Below, piece by piece: positions 27,740-38,230 of a stretch of DNA of 64,000 nt. Source of the stretch: Tillus elongatus (Eukaryota; Arthropoda; Insecta; Coleoptera; Cleridae); NCBI GenBank assembly GCA_964006375.1, contig OZ023263.1, forward strand, positions 139,435,173 through 139,499,172, written 5' to 3'. Position 1 is the stretch's first letter. Every line of letters starts with the position of its first letter. Below the pieces are notes generated by a model. The model saw nothing but the letters and a program-made list of their open reading frames with translations, did no database searches and was not told where the DNA came from. Both the position numbers and the translations under genes were made by a program.

Positions 27740-28010
27740 AAGTATGCTCAAACTGGCGACTATTTTCTGTTTGGCAAACGTCATATCTTCTAATAAGCTC
27801 TACAGTGCAAAGATTTCTAATAACCTGAGGCAAAATTTCTCTCCAGGCACGAGTAATTTTGTTAATAAAATCCTTCAAATTGCTTGGTTGAACAAAATAG
27901 ACTACATATTTTACATAACCCCACAAAAAATCGAATGGTGTCAGGACAGGCGAGCTCGTGGGCCACCTGGCGGTTCCCTATCCGCCTTGTTCAGAATTTA
28001 TAGTTTAAAA
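27740..28010 (-). pseudogene. C-terminal DD41D-type mariner fragment
   Basis: Reads MWGYVKYVVYFVQPSNLKDF then ending NSRQFEHTFF, aligned with LWGYVKSIVYKTKPLNLDDL and HFEHLLH of the intact transposase. Just upstream (27930-28000) is ADREPPGGPRARLS, a decayed GRRGSIEWPARSPDLS region. Truncated at the N-terminus. Confidence 0.85.
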
Positions 28011-28412
28011 GAATTGACATAGATCTTAGGATGAACAGTTATGATACTGACATAATACATAATAGTTGTGATGCTGTGATTGCGGACAAATAAAATCATT
28101 ATTGAAAGGAACATGAAAACCGTTTTTTGTTAGGTTTTCTCGAAAACTTTTGAAATGAGAAAAATGTTTGACATATTATTGATTAAGAATGAAATAAGAA
28201 ATCCAAACTTGACTAAAATACAGAGTGTTCTATTGAAAAAAATGAAGTTTATGTCAAAAAGCACACTTTGGATCCACGCTGTATGTCTAAGTAAAGCTCA
28301 TTGAAGCAGCTTTTTACCGACCAACTTTTGATCTAAAACTTTTTCTTCTAGGATGTTACGGGGGCTGTGATATGTAGCGTCTAAATAGATCTAAAAAAAA
28401 GACACATACACA

Positions 28413-28414
<2 letters not shown>

Positions 28415-28485
<71 letters not shown>
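28415..28485. repeat. (TA)n microsatellite beside a mariner end
   Basis: Pure TA run. Its right edge abuts CAGTTGTCCCACGACAAA, which looks like a Tc1/mariner terminus. Confidence 0.95.
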
Positions 28486-28486
<1 letters not shown>

Positions 28487-28488
<2 letters not shown>

Positions 28489-29585
28489 GTTGTCCCACGA
28501 CAAAAGCCCGGAATCGATTTCTCGGAAACTAGACTTTGCAAAATTTTTAAAATTTGGCAGCTTACTGAAATCAATGGATGCACCTTGGTTAAAGTATTTT
28601 CCAGATAGTGGCACTTCTGGATATACAGGGTGTTGATGTTAACTTGCTTATTTTAGATAGGACACATATTATTGCATTTTTATATTCAACGCAAAAGTTT
28701 AGACACGTCTTATGTATAATACTCCATACCTAAGTCCAACCGTGATGTGATTTTATTTTGATAATAACTACAGAGTGATCAAAAACTCTCATTGAAAATT
28801 GAGTTAAAAAATTCGTTGTCTGTTTTTCAAATAGAAGCTCTTATTTTTATAATCATATCTTATTTAACATTGAAACTTTAGGTAAGGTTGCCTCTGCCAA
28901 AAATTTGTAGTTTTCAAAATATTGGCAATTTAACATTTTTATATTGAAAAAATGTTATACGGCTTTCAAGTTTTATTGTTATATAATCATGACGGCGACG
29001 CCTGTCAAAAAAAATATCGAGAACTACAAAAACCTCAGTATTTGTTGTCATTTGACAATTATTTATAAAAATTATACCGGGGCGACTGAATTATACTCAC
29101 GAAGATTATTAAAATTTCTTTATTATATATGATGAATGTAACCAAGTTTTATCAAGAACATGCCAAATATTTGCTGATATCCAGATAAACAAAAACCGTC
29201 GCGGAGGAGTGTTCGGCGAATAATAGAAAATTACAAAACTTTTGGCACCGTGAAGGCAAAAATGCATAAAAGAAATAACATCCTTAAGACAAGTAGCTCT
29301 GCAGATAGGACTTTCGAAGAGCTTGATACACAGAATCCCGTTAAAGCACAACTTCCACCCTTATTCAATATCTTTGGTTCAACATCTGGGAGAAATGGAT
29401 ATGCAGAAAAGAGTTTTTTACATTCATTTTAACGATGATACAAGACGACTCTCGATTTTTTTGGACAGCATAATTAGGACTGATAAAGCGAAATCTGAAA
29501 ATGTTCTTTTCAACACACAAAATTCTTATTTTTGGAGTAATTCAAATCGTCATGAAGTAAGAACCCAGCATTTTCAAAATATAAA
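28487..29585 (+). pseudogene. Mariner relic, plus strand, N-terminal two thirds
   Basis: Starts with a possible terminus (CAGTTGTCCCACG) next to (TA)n. An ACAGGGTGTTG block at about 28625 is of the kind common in mariner ends. Decayed transposase from about 29050: YTGATELYSRRLLKF, SLIHRIPLKHNFHPYSISLVQ near 29320, and SYFWSNSNRHEVRTQHFQ near 29530, aligned with CRYWSNENPHWMREEHTQ of the intact element. Stops and frameshifts are present, and the C-terminal third is missing. Confidence 0.7.
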
Positions 29586-29699
29586 CTGAAAACTGAAAAT
29601 GAAGTATTTTCTAATATGCAGTTATACTTCAAATTAACTGAATTTGAAAAAGTCTGGACCCAGCAAGTGCCTCATGCTGGTGAATTTTCATAGAAATAA

Positions 29700-30545
<846 letters not shown>

Positions 30546-30559
30546 AGACAGCAACGTTT

Positions 30560-30660
30560 GAGTTTGAAAAAGATTTCTTCAAAGGAGTACAAACCAGGCC
30601 CCCTAGAATCCATATCCGGGTTTACTTTCAGTTTTTATCTGTTTGCATATATACAAGGTG
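30560..30660 (-). repeat. TA-core family, right-arm fragment
   Basis: On the minus strand reads CCCGGATATGGATTCTAGGG, then GGCCTGG and CCTTTGAAGAAATC, matching the right arm of copies A and D without the (TA)n. Confidence 0.7.
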
Positions 30661-30839
30661 ACGTATTTCTATGGTAAAGGTCAATATAATTGTTATTATG
30701 CAAGATACGCGAAAAATTGTATACGTTAATTATAAGGTGCTTTAAGCTGCATCTCTAAAAATTATTTTGAAAATCACAGCGTGGCCCATAATTCGTTGGT
30801 GATAACTGCAATATTTTTTTTCGAACATTCCTTATACTG

Positions 30840-31135
30840 TTGCATTTTTAATTGAAATATGATGCATGTTCGTAAAAAAAATCAAGACGCAGTAAGTGTG
30901 TTTTGGTAGCGAATTTTCATTAAATGCTAGGAAACCAGTTTTCTCAGAAACATTTAAAGTTAAAGTTATTTTCGGAATTTTTTGGTACATTTTCAAACAA
31001 TACGGTATTTTAATAAAATATGGTAAATTTTTACTATATAGGTTATACCGGTAACTAAATTGATACCTGCTTGAATTAATACCCAATTTGGTGGCCCATT
31101 ATTTTTTGAGTTACCGGGGTGATACACACACACAG

Positions 31136-31225
<90 letters not shown>

Positions 31226-31330
31226 ATATCAAGATAGTAACTGACCACAGACATGGGTTCTAGAGGTCCTAGTTCGCGAATTGTTTTAAAATTCAAAAGT
31301 GTAGAAAAATTCACTAAAAAATATATGTAA
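30840..31330 (+). repeat. TA-core repeat family, copy C
   Basis: Left arm GGCCCATTATTTTTTGAG then GGGGTGATACACACACACAG, (TA)n at 31138-31222, right arm ACATGGGTTCTAGAGGTCC then TAGTTCGCG and AAAATTCACTAAAAAA. The arm sequences are more diverged than A and B, but the order and (TA)n position are the same. Confidence 0.8.
31138..31222. repeat. (TA)n core of repeat copy C
   Basis: Pure TA run between ACACAGAAA and AACATATC. Confidence 0.97.
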
Positions 31331-31777
31331 TAATATATTTCAGAATAACAGCACAAGGTCAATGTGATCAACTATACAATACCTCCACACATCATTTAAT
31401 AAACAAACCCTTCCCCTTATATTTGTCGGTCCTTACACGCACACAAGCCAGACAGTTTTTTTTCTAAACTGGTTTTTTTGTTGCCATGTGTAATTCAGAA
31501 ACACAGTTATGTTTGTAGAAAAAAACACTATGGTTTATGGGGTCTTATACACACTTCAAACATAATCCATATTTAAGGGGTCTTCACACAACGTGTGCGT
31601 TAAACATAATTGCGGGACCTCACTTTATTTGCAAATATTTTCTAAACGAGCGTGTGTATAGTATTTTGGCGCGAATTATCCACATCTGGCGATAAATCTA
31701 CAACTACGACTCATCTCAAACATTAAGATCCCACAAGTTGGTGTGTTTTCGTGTGTCCCTGCAAACATACGAGCACA

Positions 31778-31780
<3 letters not shown>
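31331..31780. other. Non-coding, nothing recognised
   Basis: Low-complexity AT-rich DNA up to the (TG)n tract. Confidence 0.5.

Positions 31781-31871
<91 letters not shown>
31781..31871. repeat. (TG)n microsatellite
   Basis: About 90 bp of uninterrupted TG, lying 155 bp downstream of the receptor exon's donor. Confidence 0.97.
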
Positions 31872-31873
<2 letters not shown>

Positions 31874-32026
31874 CACTACTCGTAAATTACCCACACCCAC
31901 ATTTTACGATTTTGAACACCAAGACTTTTTCTACATTAAACGACAATCGTGATAGATCATTAATAGATTAATAGATTAATTAGATAGGTCTTTGATGCTG
32001 AAGAACATTAATATTTGTTCACTTAC

Positions 32027-32224
32027 CGTTACATATTCCGTATCAAAGAACCTAAGTCCTTGGTGCAGCGCTGCTAGGATCATAATATAGACGAGACACT
32101 TGTAAACGTTAGACATGGTGCAGAATTTCCTGGCTAAGGGAGCGTGACATACGTATATGTATCGCTGCACTGCCAGTGCCAGTGTCAGCCATATGCTCGC
32201 AGTGTGGAACATGTTCGGTATTAT
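32027..32224 (-). CDS. Exon of a sex peptide / myoinhibitory peptide receptor-like GPCR
   Basis: 198 bp, phase 0 at both ends, flanked on the minus strand by an acceptor (CACTTTACAG) and a donor (GTAAGTG). It encodes 66 residues spanning the end of extracellular loop 1/TM3, intracellular loop 2 and TM4: FHTASIWLTLALAVQRYIYV, CHAPLARKFCTM, YIMILAALHQGLRFFD. The QRY in place of DRY and the YIYVCHAP motif are hallmarks I recall for the insect sex peptide receptor, a class A receptor for myoinhibitory peptides. No stop or frameshift. No neighbouring exon of this gene is visible, so its flanking introns are probably very long. This is the clearest host gene sequence in the window. Confidence 0.88.
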
Positions 32225-32700
32225 CTGTAAAGTGGTGTAAATTGTGCATTAGTACATATAAAGTGTCGCAGCTAGAAAGGCATAAGCATTGTTACTATTA
32301 TGAAAAATGTTCACAGTTCTTAACAGTAACTGCTATAATTTAAAAAAAAAACATTATAAACATTATGATTAATAGGTAACGACATGCAGTGTCTCTGCAG
32401 TCAGAAGGATTGCTAAAATAATTAAATAAAATTTTTGTTGTAGAAGTTTAAAGATAATTAGTAATAATATTAACGGTACATATTGCACTGATATTAGATA
32501 ATTAATAATAATATTAACAGTACATATTGCACTGATATTTATTTGCGGTATATTCATATAAAAATAGTGCTGCAAATTGAATCACAACTTCCACATAACT
32601 GTGATAATTTATTCTCTTCAGAAAATCATGGCCATGGAATGAATTTATGGCCCATGACTTAACCACAAAGAAAATATTTGTATTCCTGTACCCATAAACT
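32225..32700. other. Intronic DNA upstream of the receptor exon
   Basis: No coding signal. A short direct duplication, ATTAATAATAATATTAAC(A/G)GTACATATTGCACTGATATTA-like, lies at about 32459-32540. Confidence 0.5.
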
Positions 32701-33415
32701 TTTGAAACGTTGTGTTACTCGAGTATTATTGAAAAAATGTAAATTTTCACAAAATCACCCCTTATTTATCCCCCACCCTCCGGAAGCGATCTAACACAAA
32801 AACAATTTCTAAGCGTCCCTTTGTTGGGTGCTAAATACCAAATTTGAAGATAATATCTTAATTCGTTCGAAAGTTATTGCGCCTATTAACAGACAGAAGT
32901 ACATGCTGACATACCGACAGACCGACCAACCACCGACAGACAGACAAAAAAAAAGTTCGTTCCAGAATCAAGTTTTCTATGTTTTGAGATTTTTGACACC
33001 GTTTTGGAAAATAAAAATTTCGAAATTTTTTTCAATAATATTCCACGTCCACAGATTCAAGCCCTAATTTAATTTGAGCGCAGAATACTAGATGTTTGAT
33101 AAAACTAAAAGTTTTCTAATAAGTAAAGCCTAAAACGTTATGTTACTCGAGTCTTAGCGAAAAATGTCAATTTCCACCAAATCACCCCTCATTCATCCCC
33201 TACCCGCTAATGCGATTTTATCCAAAAACCATCCGAACCGTTGGTTTATCGAGTGCTAACTGCATACCACATTTGAAGACGATATCTCAATTCGTTCTAA
33301 AGTTATCGTCGCTACAAACAGACAGACATACAGACCGACAAGCTGACAGACCGACAGACAAAAAACTTTTTGTTCCTAAATCATGTTTTATATATATTTT
33401 GATACTTTTTTAACG
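32700..33415 (+). repeat. Diverged tandem dimer, about 425-bp units with GACAGACAGA core
   Basis: Two units starting near 32708 and 33130. Each has GT(T)ATGTTACTCGAGT-like start, AAATCACCCCT with CCC repeats, AATTCGTTC(G/T)AAAGTTAT and a degenerate GACAGACAGACC run (32890-32950; 33318-33360), then an AAAAGTTCGTTCC / AACTTTTTGTTCC block. No coding capacity. Confidence 0.8.
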
Positions 33416-33559
33416 CTTAAGCGAAAACAATTTATTGTCGCCCATGCAATACTTCCAAACGTTGTGACGATGTGGAAGTAATAATTTACTTAAAGAGGAA
33501 GGCATCAAATATCTTACAAAAGATACGTGCTGTAACTATGAGGCGATAATGAGATGATC

Positions 33560-34520
33560 AGAGTAGCGGCGGCCTTAACCATTGCGAGGCTGCGGGTGGT
33601 ACATTTTTGTAAGGCCCTCGTCCTTTGTGCAAGTATGAATTGAAAGTAGGAAAAGCAAAAATTATAAATAAATCAATTAAAAGTTTTACAATATTAGACG
33701 ATTTATAAAAGGTAAAAGACGACAAATTATTAATTAAAATAAACTAAGATCCATAAGTGCTTTAAAAGATATACGCAGGGATTTAAAAATGAAGTTTGCG
33801 GCTTTTCCTAGTACCAAAATCTTTAACTAAAGCGCAATAATCTAATGAATGAGCCACGAAATTTTCGATTGAAAGAATGGCGAATGCTGAAAGCCGATGT
33901 TGTGTCATCGCATTTCTCAAATAGGTTTTAATAATGTTTAATCTCAAAAAACTCCTTTCTGCAGACGCAACTGTCACAGGTGTGGTGGTAATAATTCACA
34001 GGACTACTTCGATAGTGGGGTACACTTCAGTTAACTTTTTTTCTCTTATAATATTACATATTTCATCACCGAGATAATGCCGTCGCTTCCTTCATATACA
34101 CGGATAAACGTATTCAGTTCTTCATACGATTCATTTCCATTAATATCAGATGTTGCTCCTACTGTTAGAGATATTTGCAAGTCGCTGTATTGCTTCAAAA
34201 GTTCACAATCATTAATTTACTTTAATCCTTTTATGTTATACATGAAACCAAATATACTCCATGATGTTTAAGTGCCTCAAATCTAGGTTGGCAGCTTGCA
34301 CGCACATCGTCGAAAATGACGTAAAAATTATTTATTTTCAAAATCTCCTTCGCAGGCAATTCAAGAGCTTCATCTTCGCCTTCATGATTAAAATTAGTTC
34401 TTTTACGTCTCCTTCTCATGACTGAACTTTCTGCCAATACCATTTTCTAAAATATTTCTTCCGCTGTTACCAAGGATATTTGGAAACCATTTTCCCGATA
34501 ATTATCAAGCCAATGAGTAA
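33560..34520 (-). pseudogene. hAT transposase relic
   Basis: Minus-strand reading gives the hAT C-terminal dimerisation region: TVASAERSFLRLNIIKTYLR, then MTQHRLSAFAILSIENFVAH and LDYCALVKDFGTRKSRK (33783-33977). Upstream are WLDNYRENGFQISLVTAEEI near 34480 and RRRRKRTNFNHEGED with EILKINNFYVIFDD near 34350, as in ZMYM/hAT-type transposases. Stops and frameshifts lie between. 33560-33620 is GC-rich and may be the element end. Confidence 0.82.
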
Positions 34521-34539
34521 ATGCGTCTAGGTGTTGTAT

Positions 34540-34985
34540 AGCCGCATCTGGGTGCATTTTTTCGCTCTGAAATTGACCAATTTGAGACTATTTGCAGCTC
34601 AAAAACTTCCAATTGGTGCCAATTTATCCAATCAGACTGCTTTACCCACTCCATCGATCCACCCAGTGGGGGTTATTGACCAACAAATCTAAGGTTTCAT
34701 TTTTCCCAAAAACTGATCCGGGTCGATCGGACCTATTAGTATCGATGTTTCGGGAAAATCAGATGTAAAAGTTAGATTTTAGGAGGCTGGAGCTATTTGG
34801 GTTTGACTAATTTTAATTGGCCATGTTTCTAGGGAATTTTAATTAGGCGACGACCACTGATTTTCATTTTCCACGTGATCGGACACTATTTATCTCTGTT
34901 AAAAAGCAAGGTTTTGGGCCAGATTCGAACCTCGGTACATCGGATGCAATGTTGGAAGCTGACACCACTGAGCTACCGTGATACT
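34540..34985 (-). repeat. Candidate tRNA-derived SINE
   Basis: On the minus strand a tRNA-like head (34985 to about 34915) carries an A-box-like TAGCTCAGTGG and a B-box GGTTCGAATC about 33 bp later, the spacing and order of RNA polymerase III type 2 promoters. A tRNA cloverleaf is not sustained (the T stem does not pair), so it is not a functional tRNA gene. A body of about 370 bp follows. No poly-A or target duplication identified. Confidence 0.5.
34922..34975 (-). promoter_or_regulatory. Pol III-type A and B boxes
   Basis: A box TAGCTCAGTGG (complement of 34965-34975) and B box GGTTCGAATC (complement of 34922-34931). Internal promoter of the candidate SINE. Confidence 0.5.
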
Positions 34986-35086
34986 TGCTATCCAATCGTT
35001 TAATATTTTATATATGGACCGCGATATCAGCAAGTCGACGGAGAAGTACTACCTGATTTTAAAAAATATGTTTACTCAAAAATCTA

Positions 35087-35414
<328 letters not shown>

Positions 35415-35449
35415 TTAAAAGTGATTACAGTGTAGTGCATTATTCCTCA

Positions 35450-35665
<216 letters not shown>

Positions 35666-35674
35666 ATCAAATTA

Positions 35675-37330
35675 AATATCTACCTGGTTTTTGATCTACT
35701 TACTATGCCACAGCTATTTTGTTGAGACTCTTCTTACCTACAGGGAATGTTTAATAGTTGGGTTCACCAATGTCGAAAATTCTTACTCTTGGTACATAAA
35801 TATTATATTTGCTGAACTTTTATATACGGCTAGAGGATTAATTGGTCAATGGACAGATATGTGTGACATTTACAGAAAATAAAATAATGAGCAATATATA
35901 ATTTGAATTTTTTTTTTTAAATATTTATTATTATTATTTTTATCAAAAAGCTTTTTGTTTGGTTATTGACTTAATTTTATAAATTTAAAATCTTACTTGG
36001 GATCCCGTATATTACTAATTTTAACATACAAATATGCCAGCTTTATTAATGCAATTATGACTTATTATTGAGAATTTTATTTCCAATGCTTTGTTTAAAA
36101 AAAAAGTTATGACTTGCTATGACGGATCTGAATAGTTTCATTGGCAATTATTTATCACCATGGTAACGTCGTTTCAGGTGAATTTTGTTGCTTGGCAACG
36201 GAAATATTAAAATGGAGGAAATAAGGTTGAATTTCTTACGTTTACTTATCGCCCTCTGGTGACTCTTACAAGTACTTCATAAATATTTTATATTTAGTTC
36301 TTCTTTTGGTATGATTGCCTTTGCAAATGACATTTAACTTCTTGGATTGACGTTGACATATTATTCTTTTATAAAACTTACAGGTTCATTTCTTGTTTTG
36401 AAGATATATACACTTTTTAACAATTATTGATGTATTACCTTTGAGTTTACTTGGCGTGGGTCAATCTTCTAGCTTATTCACTGTTTTTACTCAATTTATG
36501 TACGGGTATTCTTGATTGGAGTTGTATAGCTGTTTACTGGTAGGTATAACCTATAAAATACTTTCACTCTAGTTTTTAATCATTTATATTAACTTTTTTG
36601 AACATTTTCTCTTGCTGCAATCTACTAGCTTGTTCTTTCTACCAGCGTCTTCTTCCCAATCCCCGTTCTTCCTCCCGGAAGTTCTAATTTTTATCTTTTG
36701 TTTTGTAACTTCGAATCACAGTTGTTAATTATTATTTAAACTTGTTTATTTACCAATCACCATTTTCTGTTTTCAGATAAGCCAATAATATGATTTAACT
36801 ACATTAGTCAAAAGAAAGTCATTTCCTGCATATAATTCAATATTCCGATTTTATACATGTAAGTCAAATTGTGTTTGTTTTAAAATTTATAACCTATCAG
36901 TTCATTAACACATTAAACCTTATTTTTCTAGAATAATTACTAACACATAGTTTCCCTAATTGATAATTAACAAATTTTTACTTATTTTCTATACATATTA
37001 ACACATTTTGTTAAAATCCCTAATCACATTCCTATTTAAATTCACTTTGTTCTGTCGAAGACAGTTTATAAATTTGGTCTTTTACAAGCTTGTTTGTGTT
37101 TGTAGCTGTCTATACCGGGTTTATATCACTTTGTATTTTGTTAAGCAGTTCATTCATTGTGAGTTTAATTGTTCAATGTTTTCTGATACAAAAATGTTTT
37201 TTTATGCCTTACCTAATAAATTTAAACTATGTCAAAATCTATTCATTGACGAATATATTTATATTTAATTGTTTTTAATTTGTAGGTTCAGTAGGATAAA
37301 AGGCTGCAATTTACCACCTGTGTCTGACTA
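35675..37330. repeat. Diverged long interspersed repeat, copy 2
   Basis: Same block order as 4540-6180, both on the plus strand. Ends close to TAGCCATGTCTGGGCATGCAATAA (37404-37427), whose reverse complement occurs at 46539-46563 just 5' of gag copy 2. This links the repeat to the gag-bearing retroelement, perhaps as its LTR. Confidence 0.55.
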
Positions 37331-37667
37331 TAGCTAGGACAATAAATTGGATTTTTAATTCCAGGTATGTGTTTATTTTAAAACATTTTTTTTAAAAATA
37401 TATAGCCATGTCTGGGCATGCAATAAATTTCCCCAATAAATAATTTTAAATCTGTTTGAGAATTGAAATTCTTTATTCAATACCTACTTTACATGAAGTG
37501 TTTATTTTCAGATTGTTCCAGTCATTCAAGGTTAAGATGTATCTGATATTTATTGTACAAAATTGATCAACCCTGTCGTCAGGTTTATCAGCTGCTTCAA
37601 GATACTTGCCATTCAAAATGAAATATACTTGCCGTTCAAAAAAAAAATTTCCATTGAAAAATATTTG
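37331..37667. other. Spacer before the Penelope-like element
   Basis: AT-rich, no coding signal. Contains a short duplicated phrase, ATACTTGCC(A/G)TTCAAA, at 37603 and 37625. Confidence 0.5.
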
Positions 37668-38147
37668 TTCATTGATTGTTGTTGCCCTTACTTGGTGAAA
37701 CTTGTCCATACTGCATACAGACTTGGAGAATACTTCTCTAGCTTCACTGTTGGTTTTTAGTGGTGAAGGACGTAGCCAGCGCGTGAGCTAACTGGAGCAA
37801 GTGGCCCTTCGAATTCTGGAAGTTCTAGGATGTTCTTCAATGCTTCTGTGACTATAGTTTCGCTGCTTGACAGCATTTTCAGACAGATTAAAATTGAATT
37901 AGTACGAAATCATGACAACTACAAATAAATATCTGTTGCTATGTTATGATATCATGTTTTGATCAAAAAATTTTATCAATTTGAAAATAAAATGAAACAC
38001 AGATGACAGATGAGGTTTTCAAAATGTCTATGTGATGTATGTCAATATTTAACATAAAAAAAAACTAGAACTAGTCTATAATAACTATGATAACAGTTAC
38101 AACAATAAAATAACTAAACAATAACAGTATAAAAGTAGTCTCTATAC
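37668..38147 (-). repeat. Downstream pseudo-LTR of the Penelope-like element
   Basis: 480 bp, matching 40622-41100. Ends with the first codons of the ORF (MDKFHQVRATTINE) in the minus direction, so it behaves as the start of a second tandem unit. Confidence 0.95.
37838..37896 (-). ncRNA. Hammerhead-like ribozyme fold in downstream pseudo-LTR
   Basis: Minus strand, in order: CAAT, TTTAA, UCUGU (stem I), CUGAAAAU (core), GCUG-UCAAG-CAGC (stem II), GAAAC-UAUA-GUC (core, two-pair stem III, cleavage-type GUC), ACAGA (stem I), AGC, AUUG (outer helix). Architecture matches the minimal type I hammerheads reported in Penelope-like elements. The core should be CUGANGA, but here it is CUGAAAAU with the G8 position changed, so activity is doubtful. 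Confidence 0.55.
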
Positions 38148-38230
38148 AACGAAAATATCGACATACATCAACTGATTATTATATTACAACTTTTTTGAAA
38201 TAATAGTTAAATTTATTTTCTTTGACATAT

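Noticed and set aside
32890..33360. CRISPR-like array from repeated GACAGACAGAC
   Set aside because: Degenerate short tandem repeat without unique spacers, in a eukaryotic genome.
34915..34985. Functional tRNA gene
   Set aside because: A and B boxes are present but the T stem and acceptor stem do not pair; kept as a SINE head candidate only.
37473..37709. Minus ORF beginning MDKFHQVRATTINE, like the PLE protein
   Set aside because: The start codon region is simply duplicated by the downstream pseudo-LTR; sequence beyond it is unrelated flank.
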